From positions 2,728,001 through 2,792,000 of the forward strand of contig NC_021287.1 in the NCBI RefSeq assembly GCF_000402035.1: a stretch of DNA of 64,000 bases, given 5' to 3'. Every line of letters starts with the position of its first letter. Positions within the stretch are counted from its first letter, which is position 1. Shown here in pieces: positions 47,201 to 56,427 of this stretch. Source of the stretch: Caballeronia insecticola. Lineage in GTDB: Bacteria > Pseudomonadota > Gammaproteobacteria > Burkholderiales > Burkholderiaceae. The translations under genes were made by a program, and so were the position numbers. The notes beneath the pieces were generated by a model. It was not told the origin of the DNA. It saw only the letters and a list, made by a program, of their open reading frames with translations, and ran no database searches.

Positions 47201-47731
47201 ATGTTCGCGTCGGTATTGATCGTTTGTGAAGGGAACATCTGCCGAAGTCCGATGGCGGCCGGAATCTTCTCTCTTCGACTTCCCGCGGTCCGCGTATGGT
47301 CCGCAGGGATTGGCGCGCTCATCGGATCTCCGCCAGCATCGTTTGCGAACCAAGTGATGCGGATGAACGGTATCGATATTTCAACGCACCGTGCAAGGCA
47401 ACTCACTGTCGCGGATTGCAGGGAAGCAGAGCTGATTCTAGTCATGGACGAGGCGCAAAAGTCCTATTTCCATGAGCGTCACAAGGGGGCGGCCAGGCCG
47501 GTCCTGGCCGAACGCTTCCCGGCCGATCCGGCTGTGGAGAGCCTGCGCAGTTTGCGCACGGCGCTCAAGTTCGCGCTGCTTGCCGCGCCTAGCAACGTGG
47601 TGTTGATCACCGGCGCGACGCCGGGGCTGGGCAAGTCGTTCATCTCCGTGAATCTTGCGGCGATCCTCGCATCGGGCGGCCAACGCGTGCTTCTCGTCGA
47701 CGGCGACTTGCGTCGGGGATATCACCGATGA
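47201..47731 (+). pseudogene. chimera: low-molecular-weight tyrosine phosphatase fused to BY-kinase start
   Basis: 176-residue fused frame. Residues 1-95 are a LMW phosphatase with the P-loop C9-EGNIC-R15 and KSYFHERHK near 88-95. From about residue 98 the sequence is a Wzc-type BY-kinase: RPVLAERFPADPAVESLRSL, Walker A GATPGLGKS 138-146 and Walker A' VDGDLRRG. The phosphatase lacks its DP-type catalytic acid region and the kinase lacks Walker B and tyrosine cluster, so both activities are probably lost. An ATG at 47162 in frame is an alternative start. Confidence 0.8.
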
Positions 47732-47880
47732 CCTGCCTGTGATCGGCTGCGTTGCACGGTGGAACGCGCAGAAAGATCACCGGAACCTGTTCCGCGCTAT
47801 CGCCAGGCTCGGAGGCTGTGGTGCCGACTTCCGGCTGGTGCTCGTCGGGCAACAGATGACGCACGAGAACAGTGAATTGG
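47715..47880 (+). pseudogene. glycosyltransferase group 1 fragment
   Basis: About 55 codons in another frame: DLPVIGCVARWNAQKDHRNL and FRLVLVGQQMTHENSEL match the start of the GT4 catalytic domain of group 1 glycosyltransferases. No start or end of its own. It joins the BY-kinase piece on the left and the beta-helix piece on the right. Confidence 0.75.
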
Positions 47881-48411
47881 TTGCAGATCCGCTACTTTCG
47901 CTCGCTGATTTTCCGCGACAACCACGCGCAAGACTTGCTCGGTCGAGCGCTGTACCTTGGAGCATGCGATCCGGATGTCGGAGCGACGGTCCGCATCGAG
48001 CGCAACGCGTTTGAGCGTTGTTCTAGCACGACCGTGAACAAGGCATACAACAGCGCGATCATGATCGGCGTCGACGCGCCGTCCAGCATCAATGAACTGG
48101 TCCTGAGAAAAAACACTGCGCTAAGCTGCGGATCCACGCTGTACGCCGTGTCAAATGGTCCGTTGACGATAGGCGCGCTGCTGGATGAGGAAAATTCAAT
48201 CGATCGCTCGATGCAGCGTGTCGGCACCATCGGCGCGGCTGCGCGGCTCGCCCCTGGACGCATTCAAATCAGGCGCACGGATAATGCGCCGCCGCGGGGC
48301 GTCGTGCGTGCTTCTTACGGCAGTGAGATTACCGATGCAACGACCGGGATCATCTGGCGTTGCGACCAACCGGGCGAGACGGTCGGATCATGGACGGCGG
48401 TGTCGCGCTGA
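47872..48411 (+). pseudogene. C-terminal fragment of a right-handed beta-helix protein
   Basis: About 180 codons open from a GTG at 47872. It reads NWLQIRYFRSLIFRDNHAQD, AYNSAIMIGVDAPSSINEL and later TTGIIWRCDQPGETVGSWTAV, like the tail of a parallel beta-helix (pectate-lyase-like) protein of exopolysaccharide clusters. Its N-terminal half is missing. It may be expressed but would lack the signal peptide. A similar but intact type of protein is encoded at 52742-54169. Confidence 0.65.
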
Positions 48412-48644
48412 CATTTGCTTGGTCACACCGGGCGAAAAGATCGACTCTCTATCCGGAAATCAAATATCCCATCAAATCCGATTCGTCCCGACATTCACTT
48501 GCGAGATCGGGAAGAAACAACAGACTTTCCTTGTCGAATCGTGAGACTGGTTCTAATGCATGGGAGTCCTATGATAATAAATGATCGACTCTTCGCGCCG
48601 AGCCGCGAAACTGTGTGTCCATAGATAAGCGTTCTCCAGACGAT
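48412..48644. other. intergenic region, AT-richer
   Basis: 233 bases with no convincing gene, less GC than its surroundings. No terminator or repeat was seen. Confidence 0.35.
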
Positions 48645-49211
48645 ATGAAAGAAATCATCAAACTCATTCAAAGCGACCTTTTTCGAGTCTGTGGGAGAAC
48701 AGATTCTGGAGCGTTTATCCGCACGTTTCTGTCGAAGGAAGGCTTCAATTATCTCGTTTGGTTTCGGCTCGCCTCGGGCATGAGAGGCACGTTTATCGGC
48801 AGATTACTCCGCATTAAGTTGCGTTCCCAACAGCGTCGCTTCGGAATTGTGATCCCCGTCGGAACGACGATCGGGCCCGGCTTTTATATTGGACATTTCG
48901 GCGGAATTGTCGTGAATGAGACCGCGGTCATCGGTGCGAACTGCAATATCTCGCAAAACGTGACTATTGGAAGCAATCACGGGCGGGCAGCGACAATCGG
49001 TCAGAACGTGTATATCGGGCCCAACGTTTGCATCATTGAAGATGTTGAGATTGGGGACAACGTGACTATCGGCGCGGGGAGTGTTGTCACCCGGTACGTG
49101 CGCTCGTTTACCACAGTTGCCGGATCTCCCGCACGGGTGATCAGGGAGGACGACGCGGCGCGAGCCGGACGCTATGTGACCCGGAGATGGGAAGTGTCCA
49201 GCGACGTCTAG
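48645..49211 (+). CDS. serine acetyltransferase-like hexapeptide acyltransferase
   Basis: 188-residue left-handed beta-helix acyltransferase of the CysE/WbbJ group. Repeats of hexapeptide type run through GTTIGPGFYIGHFGGIVVNETAVIGANCNISQNVTIGS and [26 protein letters not shown]. The HFGG motif holds the catalytic His. It probably acetylates a sugar of an exopolysaccharide. An in-frame GTG at 48615 is the alternative start. The C-terminus overlaps the end of the istB remnant by four bases, so the last codons may be altered. Confidence 0.8.
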   Translation: MKEIIKLIQSDLFRVCGRTDSGAFIRTFLSKEGFNYLVWFRLASGMRGTFIGRLLRIKLRSQQRRFGIVIPVGTTIGPGFYIGHFGGIVVNETAVIGANCNISQNVTIGSNHGRAATIGQNVYIGPNVCIIEDVEIGDNVTIGAGSVVTRYVRSFTTVAGSPARVIREDDAARAGRYVTRRWEVSSDV

Positions 49212-49792
49212 TCAGACCGATCGGCCTGCTCCGGCAAACGTGGAATCGCCGAAGTAAATCTGCCCCCAAGGTCCTGTACTACGCGGCTGCTTTCGCGGCT
49301 TTCCGTGTCGCGCTTGCCGGCGTTTCGCTTGTCCTTGCGCCGGTAGCTTTCGCCGCTGATTTGAACGATGTGAGCGTGATGCAGCAGCCAGGCGAGCATC
49401 GCAGCCGTGGGCGTCTGGTCATCGGCAACCGCTGTCGACCATTGCGTGGACGGTAGGTTGCTCGTCAATATGATTGAAGCCCGCTCATAGCGCTTTGCAA
49501 CGACGTTAAAGAATAGGTCGGCATCCTCACGTCCGAACGGCAGATAGCCGATTTCATCGATGATGGGTAACCTCGGCCGCATGACCGCGCGATTGAAGAA
49601 CTCGTGCGACCGATTCTGCTGCCGCGCGGTTGCCAACTGCATCATGAACTCGGCTGCCGTAAGGAAAGGCGTCTTGATTCCGGCGTACGTCGCTCGAAGG
49701 GCGAGCGCACACGCAATGTGTGTTTTGCCGACGCCAGATGATCCAAGTAGCATCACATTCTCTTCACGCTCGATGAACACCAAACGCGCCAA
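49208..49792 (-). pseudogene. istB: istB fragment (IS21 helper ATPase)
   Basis: About 195 codons of IstB, the AAA+ helper ATPase of IS21 transposition. FIEREENVMLLGSSGVGKTHIACALA holds Walker A and RPRLPIIDEIGYLPF Walker B, followed by ILTSNLPSTQWS and LLHHAHIVQISGESYR. The N-terminal about 80 residues are gone; the frame continues upstream into istA sequence (VERFNRYLK), so a deletion joined the two genes in frame. Confidence 0.85.
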
Positions 49793-50537
49793 CTCTTGTT
49801 TCAGATAACGGTTGAAGCGTTCAACCTTGCCCTTGATCTCTGCTCGGTACGAGCCGGTAGACCTTCGGCGTGAAGCCATAGCTATCGGCCAGCGCAAGGA
49901 GTTCCCGATTCCATCGATGTTCGCCGTTACCGTATGCGTCGCACTCGAGGGTTACCTACTTTGCGTTATCGAATAGGACATGCTCGGGTGTGCCACCGGA
50001 ATATACGCACGCTTCACGCAGGCTTTCGCATAAGGTCGTGGGCGTCTTCCTCGCAGTGACGTGCATGAAGCTCGCACGGCTGTAACCGAGCGTGGCCACC
50101 AGCGTCAGTAATGGCGTGCGGCCACGACGAATGACTGTAAATTCTGCCTGCATCTGCTTGCTGGCTGGCGTTTCGAACCGCACGACGGGCGCCGGGTCGG
50201 CACGCTTGTGGAGTGGGAGAAATTCCTTGTGCAGACTGATGCCACCTTCGTAACCATCCTCTTGCAATTCGCGCAATAGCGCGATCGCCAGCATCAATGC
50301 GGTCGAGCGGCCGCAACCCGTTCGAGCAGGTGGCTCTTGAACGGCTCAGGTTTGGTTCGGCGCGGCTCGCGCGGTTTGTAGCGTGTCGCGTTCTCGTCGC
50401 GCAGGTAACGACGCCACCGTATTGCGCGACAAGCCCGTCTGTCGCGCTATCTCTCGACCTGCGGTTCCGCGTCGTGCCAATACCCCGATTTCCACTGCTT
50501 GCTCTTGAGCTAGCATCGGCGGCAAAAAATCCGCCAT
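49793..50537 (-). pseudogene. istA: istA remnant (IS21 transposase)
   Basis: The N-terminal part of the DDE transposase. MLAQEQAVEIGVLARRGTA with the HTH REIARQTGLSRNTV is followed after a frameshift by RRYLRDENATRYKPREPRRT. Then come KQMQAEFTVIRRGRTPLLTL, THVLFDNAK-type HVLFDNAK, an in-frame stop, and HRWNRELLALADSYGFTPKV. At least three frame changes and one nonsense codon are present, and the C-terminal third is deleted. It cannot encode an active transposase. Confidence 0.85.
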
Positions 50538-50563
50538 TGTCTCCCCGGTGGGTCAGCTTCACA

Positions 50564-51309
50564 TCGGCGACTGGCTGCCGGTCACGGTAGTCGGCGTGCT
50601 CGTCGTGGCGATGGCGCTGATCGCGGGACTCGGCGGCGTGACCGGCGCGAAGCCGAAGATGCTCGCCGAGCAGACGCGTCGCCAGAGTGCCGTGCGCCTC
50701 GGCAACAATCTGTTCGTTGCGCTGACCATTCCGGTTGTCTCCGTGATCTTCACGCGCGGCGCGAAGTATCTCGTGTTCGGCGGCGTGCCGTTGATCGAGT
50801 TGAAGAACGTGACGCTGATCGGCTTCGGCGTCGGCTGCGTGATCGCACTCACGATTGCGTGCGTGATGACGCGCGATACCGTCGGCCAGTCGATGCGCGA
50901 AACGCGCCGCCTGATCGACGCGCTTTCGTGGGCGGCCGTGCTGCCGCAGATGCTCGGCATGCTCGGGCTGGTGTTTTCGGACGCGGGCGTGGGCAAGGCG
51001 GTCGCGCACGTGACGACGGCTTACGTCAACATGGATTACCGGATCGTCGCGGTGGCGGTGTATGTGATCGGCGTGGCGCTCTTCACGATGGTGATGGGCA
51101 ACGGTTTCGCCGCATTCCCGGTGATGACGGGCGGCGTCGGCGTGCCAATTCTGGTCGGCGTGTTCCACGGCAATCCCGCGACGATGGCCGCGAACTTCAA
51201 TATGGTGCCGGCGGCATTATTGGAATTGCCCGACAAGAATGCGCTGATAAGAGTTCAATTGCCGACGGTGATGACGCCTTTGGTGGTGAATATCGGGTTG
51301 CTTAATTGC
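50564..51309 (+). pseudogene. second, truncated copy of DUF979 gene
   Basis: Direct repeat of 44899-45699 in the same orientation. The first about 47 codons are missing, replaced by the IS21 end. Against copy 1 it has a 3-base gap (LFVALTIP for LFVPALTIP) and a 51-base in-frame gap that removes 17 residues around GMFSGYCGTLMTP. Downstream the frame continues to 51420 into unrelated sequence. An open frame could start at GTG 50548, but the product would lack an N-terminal helix and part of a conserved loop. Confidence 0.92.
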
Positions 51310-51562
51310 TTCATTAATCCGGCACGCGATCTCGCAATGAGTCGCGCGCTTTCGCGTTCTGCTCCCGGCGCATCCGACGCGACGCACCTCTTCTTTTCCG
51401 TATCGCGAATCGCTGCTTAAATGCAGCTTAAACGAATATTTGATTCGCTTCTCCGTATTTCATCTCCGTCACGTCCGTGCACAAGCCTCGGAGGCCAAGA
51501 ATCATCTTTTGCTATTAGATTAGTGTAACTAATGGTTAGTTTACCTAATTAAGACATTACCT
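51310..51562. other. junction sequence between DUF979 copy 2 and the WecG-like gene
   Basis: About 250 bases without a supported gene. The last 60 bases are AT-rich (e.g. TAGTGTAACTAATGGTTAG at about 51521). No IS end or terminator was recognised. Confidence 0.4.
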
Positions 51563-51610
51563 ATAGTTGGGTCTGCTCGAATCCACTCGCATCGCTTTAC
51601 GCAACATGTC

Positions 51611-52234
51611 GTGGTCAATGTCGCCAAGCTGGTTAATATGCAGACGGATGCCGCGCTCTCTGAATCCGTGCGAGCCTGCGATATTATTAATATTGACGGT
51701 ATGGGCGTGGTCTGGGGTGCGCGGTTTCTTGGACATCATGTGCCAGAGCGAGTCGCAGGAGTCGACTTGTTCGATCGACTCTTGGCTATGGCCGCCGAAA
51801 GCGGTTTTCCAGTGTACTTATTAGGCGGTACACAGGACATTGTGGAGCGGACAGCAACTGTTGTCGCTAGCCGTCATCCCTCGCTTGAAATTGCAGGATA
51901 TCATCACGGTTTTTTTTGGGATGATGAGCAAAGCGTAGTGCGCAAGATTAGCGAATCAGGCGCTCGCCTCTTGTTTGTCGCAATAACCTCACCAAAAAAA
52001 GAAATTTTTATTAACCAATGGAAGGATATATTAAATGTGGATTTTGTTATGGGTGTCGGCGGAACGTTTGATGTAACAGCGGGAAAAGTGCGGCGGGCAC
52101 CGAGTTGGATGCAGCGTTGCGGTTTGGAATGGTTGTATAGAGTACTTCAGGAACCGCGACGTATGTGGCGGCGGTATCTCGTCACCAACCTCGCATTTGC
52201 CAAAATGCTCGTTAAAACTCGATTTTCTAGATAG
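51611..52234 (+). CDS. WecG/TagA/CpsF family glycosyltransferase, 5' truncated
   Basis: 207 residues from a GTG at 51611. IINIDGMGVVWGARFLG, RVAGVDLFDRLLAMA, FPVYLLGGTQDIVE, FVAITSPKKEIFINQWK and FVMGVGGTFDVTAGKVRRAP are the GT26 family blocks, which transfer ManNAcA or GlcNAc-type sugars to lipid-linked acceptors. Homology continues upstream to about 51563 without a start codon, so roughly 25-40 N-terminal residues look lost. Low GC content compared with the flanks points to an acquired locus. Confidence 0.82.
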   Translation: MVNVAKLVNMQTDAALSESVRACDIINIDGMGVVWGARFLGHHVPERVAGVDLFDRLLAMAAESGFPVYLLGGTQDIVERTATVVASRHPSLEIAGYHHGFFWDDEQSVVRKISESGARLLFVAITSPKKEIFINQWKDILNVDFVMGVGGTFDVTAGKVRRAPSWMQRCGLEWLYRVLQEPRRMWRRYLVTNLAFAKMLVKTRFSR

Positions 52235-52364
52235 GAAGTCTCTCTAACTAAATACGAGTGACAAGCACTCAATGCAATTTCGGTTGGTTATAATTTGGAT
52301 CTACGAAGTATCCAAGTGGTCATATCTTTGCGGCGTTCCGTTCCGCCCTCACTGCTGACGGCGG
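52235..52364. other. intergenic region
   Basis: 130 AT-rich bases following the WecG-like gene. No feature was recognised. Confidence 0.3.
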
Positions 52365-52702
52365 TGAACAGACTTCTTTTTTGGTGGTTCTCCCGTCGAC
52401 TGCCAAAGTCGGAAAGAACGTTCCTCTAGCGTTCCAAGGGATGGGCATCGTGGTGCATGCTCATGCCGTAATTGGCGACGGCGTAAAATTTGACCAAACG
52501 TAGTGAGCGGAGCGCGAGGTGGTAAGAGACCCGGAATTTCAATCATCGCGAATCATGCCGTCATCGGCGCTGGAGCTTGTATTCTCGGAGTGGTAACTTC
52601 GGGAGAAGGATCCGTAATCGGTGCGAACTCGGTCGCTCTTGACGACGTGCCGCTGGCGCCGTTGTCGTAAGAATCCCCGCGCGCGTCATAAAACTTGACG
52701 AG
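52365..52702 (+). pseudogene. frameshifted hexapeptide acyltransferase remnant
   Basis: Pieces in three frames: RLLFWWFSRRLPK, then GKNVPLAFQGMGIVVHAHAV with KFDQT before a stop, and then GARGGKRPGISIIANHAVIG with ACILGVVTSGEGSVIGANS. Together they follow a CysE-like acetyltransferase. At least three frame disruptions are present and the N-terminal helical part is absent, so it is a dead gene. Confidence 0.7.
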
Positions 52703-52741
52703 GTGGAAATTCATTTCGGGCGCAATGCGTAAGGAGCCACT

Positions 52742-54169
52742 CTGTTTCAATTGCGAAGAACATTTTTTCTGCACTTTGGCGCATTGCTTGCTGCTTGCTT
52801 TTCACGCAAGCTTCTTGCGAAACCCGTGCTTAACAGTGGTGATATTGAGCGAAAACGCTTAAATATCGCTCAATTCGGTGCAGTGGCTGGTTCGGACTGT
52901 TCGGGGGCGCTTCAGCGCGCCTTGAATTTCGCCGAGTCTTTGGCAGGGTACGACGGGGCAGATGTCGGGACAGTTATCGAATTCGGTCCAGGGCTCTGGT
53001 ATGTGAACAACATCAAAATCCAAAAATCGGGCTTTCGCTTTATTGGAGCAGGAAAACGCGCGACGTTGCTTGTCAATAAAGATGCGACGGCACCTATGTT
53101 CATGCTCCAAGCACAGAGTTCAGCACTATCGCCGGTGATCTCCGACATTGCCTTCGAAAACTTGCAGTTTCGTAACATCGTGGATCGTGCGGATGAAAGT
53201 GAATTCCTGATAAGAGGTATCAAGGCGGTACGTCTCTATTTTTCGAATGTTGACTTTGTATCCTCACCAATTTCGTCGAACGGCTACAGGAGCGCGAGGA
53301 AGTGCGACTTCTTCAAATCAGACACGTTCGAATCGACTTGGGCAAACTGCAATTTCTGGGGAATTATTGGATGTGCGATCGATATTCCAGACGGGCCACA
53401 ATCCGATACCCTGCTCTTTAGAAGCTGTATCTGGGCGTATTGCACGATTGCAGGTGTATTCGGCTTAGGCAACGGTTCCGGAATAAATGGTCTTTCGATA
53501 GAGTCGAGCAAGGTCATCGGTAGCCAAGGCGGCTCGTACGTCAGCCAGGGACATGACAACTTTTCTTCCACTCGATGTGCTTCCGTAAATGGGAAACTCA
53601 TTGAGGTTGAGGATAGCACTGGCTTTCGGGCGGGTAAGGCAATTTTGATCGGCACCGGAAGCGCTACCAGTCAATATGCAATTGTTCGAGCCATCTCTGG
53701 CAATACGATGACTCTCGATCGCCCCCTCAAGTGCAAACGCGGTGATTTGATCATTCACGGGGTCTTTGGGTTCGTGTTTGGGCACGCGTCAATGCCCAGC
53801 CTTCGCGCTTCCCAAATGGAAGGTTGCGACACCGCGATTTATTTGGATGGTGGTCGTGCCCTGACCGTCGAATCAACTTCGTTCATTTCGTGCGCGCGTG
53901 GCATCCTGGCTAGCGCTGACTTCGAATTTCTTAAACTTTCGGCGTGTACAGCCGCAACAATAGGGCAACTGAAGAGCGGTGTCTCGTGGGAACTCATATC
54001 AATCATTGCGGTTTCCGGCAAATCGAATTTGGTGCGAGTCGAAGGACTGCATTTCGAGGGTAGCGGCTACTACCGGGGAGATCCGTCGTCCGTCGTGGCT
54101 AATCACAGCGAGCACAAGGTGTCGATATCGTGGCCTTCTCAAAGCGAATGCGTGGTTGATGAGGTCTAG
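52742..54169 (+). CDS. right-handed beta-helix (pectate-lyase-superfamily) exported protein
   Basis: About 472-475 residues. The N-terminus looks like a Tat-type signal (LRRTFFLHFGALLAACFS). Next is LNIAQFGAVAGSDCSGALQRALNFA, the usual entry to pectate-lyase-superfamily proteins, then many short beta-helix turns. Such proteins are found in exopolysaccharide clusters as lyases or chain-length modifiers. No ATG fits: AAGGAG at 52731 is ideally spaced for CTG 52742, while TTG 52751 is the alternative. GC content is lower than in the flanking genome. Confidence 0.75.
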   Translation: MFQLRRTFFLHFGALLAACFSRKLLAKPVLNSGDIERKRLNIAQFGAVAGSDCSGALQRALNFAESLAGYDGADVGTVIEFGPGLWYVNNIKIQKSGFRFIGAGKRATLLVNKDATAPMFMLQAQSSALSPVISDIAFENLQFRNIVDRADESEFLIRGIKAVRLYFSNVDFVSSPISSNGYRSARKCDFFKSDTFESTWANCNFWGIIGCAIDIPDGPQSDTLLFRSCIWAYCTIAGVFGLGNGSGINGLSIESSKVIGSQGGSYVSQGHDNFSSTRCASVNGKLIEVEDSTGFRAGKAILIGTGSATSQYAIVRAISGNTMTLDRPLKCKRGDLIIHGVFGFVFGHASMPSLRASQMEGCDTAIYLDGGRALTVESTSFISCARGILASADFEFLKLSACTAATIGQLKSGVSWELISIIAVSGKSNLVRVEGLHFEGSGYYRGDPSSVVANHSEHKVSISWPSQSECVVDEV

Positions 54170-54265
54170 TAGGCGCGCGTCGTGCGTCGATGTGACACCG
54201 CTACGGCCTCGGCCTCTTTGATGAGGATACCTGATCACCTATGATAGATTTTCGTAGGGCTGGCC

Positions 54266-55369
54266 TCACCCCCCCTCCACCACAAACCCCCTCTTCCTCA
54301 ACAACTCCAACACGCCCTTGAGGCCTCCAAGATGCAACGCCCCAATCGCGACAAACACTGGCTTATCCGGCGCGGCCAGCCCCACCATCCGCGCCACAAA
54401 CCGCCTATTCCGCTCATACACGACGCGATTATCCACCTGCGCCGCCAGCTCCTTCGACCTCGCGAGCTTGCTGCTCTTAGCATCATCCCAAGCCTTCAAT
54501 GCATCCGCATCCCCAATGCGCCACAGCCTGTGCAACTCCTTCACATCCGCGATATTCTCCGCCGGCGTCTGCACCAGATCCTGCGCCAGCATCTCGCGCT
54601 GCTGCGCCGAACTCAGCCGGGTGAACGTCGAAATTTGCTCGTTCAACGTCTCCAGCCCGACAATCTTCCCCCGCGCCCGCAGATACACGTTCTGCAACTG
54701 CGCCTCCGTCCCGTACTCGCTCTGAAACCCCGCCTTCAGCGTGTCGTACGTTTCGATCAACATCGACGCAAGCCACGGCCGCGTATGCCGCAACTCCTTC
54801 AGCGCCTCCGGATTGCTGCGCATGCGCGTCTCGACCTTCTTCCACATCGAGTCCGGCAGATAGTCGATCAGACACTCGCTACGGCACATGCCATAGCGGT
54901 TCACATCGTCTTGTGAAAGCAGCAGTTCGTCGGGGGAAATTTCGAGCGCCAGCGTAGGCGATGCATCCAGCGCCGCCAGAATCGACTTGCGAAACGGCTG
55001 CTCGGGCGGATAGTCGCTCGCGAAACCCACATGGAGCGTGCCGAGCACATAGATGGTCGTCGCGCCCTTGGTCGCGACGTAGAACGGCATGCGCGGCGCC
55101 TGCACGCGTACCGGGCCGGTCGCCGTGGTGCCGGTCGAGCGATCCACGCGCGGCGGCGGTGCGGGATTGGCGGGCGCGGCGGCGGACCCGGCATCGCCCG
55201 CGGCCTGCGGCGTGCGCGACCCGATCACGGCGAAACTCGCCGGCGACACCGCCGTGCCTGCCGCGAAAATCACGACGGAAAGGACGAACGACAGCCCGAA
55301 GGCTGTCGCTTGGGAGAACGCCGCGCGGAAGGCGCGCGGCTTGTCGTATGAATCCGGCACGACCGACAT
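54266..55369 (-). CDS. TraB/GumN family protein
   Basis: 367-residue protein with a hydrophobic N-terminal segment (FGLSFVLSVVIFAAGTAV), so probably exported or anchored. The TraB/GumN (Tiki-like) blocks are ATTIYVLGTLHVGF, PDELLLSQDD, KIVGLETLNEQIS and VFVAIGALHLGGLKGVLELLRKRGF. Tiki proteins are metalloproteases; here the GxLH and GALHL motifs are present. The start is ATG 55369. It follows dppF by 53 bases and may be transcribed with that operon. The name GumN is historical; its role is unknown. Confidence 0.85.
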   Translation of the reverse strand: MSVVPDSYDKPRAFRAAFSQATAFGLSFVLSVVIFAAGTAVSPASFAVIGSRTPQAAGDAGSAAAPANPAPPPRVDRSTGTTATGPVRVQAPRMPFYVATKGATTIYVLGTLHVGFASDYPPEQPFRKSILAALDASPTLALEISPDELLLSQDDVNRYGMCRSECLIDYLPDSMWKKVETRMRSNPEALKELRHTRPWLASMLIETYDTLKAGFQSEYGTEAQLQNVYLRARGKIVGLETLNEQISTFTRLSSAQQREMLAQDLVQTPAENIADVKELHRLWRIGDADALKAWDDAKSSKLARSKELAAQVDNRVVYERNRRFVARMVGLAAPDKPVFVAIGALHLGGLKGVLELLRKRGFVVEGG

Positions 55370-55422
55370 CTTAAAACATTCGTGTGTCGAGTCCTGCGCA
55401 CCCGGCGCTCGTCCGGCGCGAG

Positions 55423-56423
<1,001 letters not shown>

Positions 56424-56427
<4 letters not shown>

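Larger units (their letters stand above)
49208..50563 (-). mobile_element. IS21-family element remnant
   Basis: Minus-strand IS21-type element reduced to about 1.36 kb. istA and istB coding pieces remain. The left end reads TGTGAAGCTGACCCACC on the minus strand and stops at 50563, exactly where DUF979 homology begins. I did not find a matching inverted repeat at the other end. An intact IS21 element is usually 2.0-2.5 kb, so about a third or more is lost. Confidence 0.85.
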
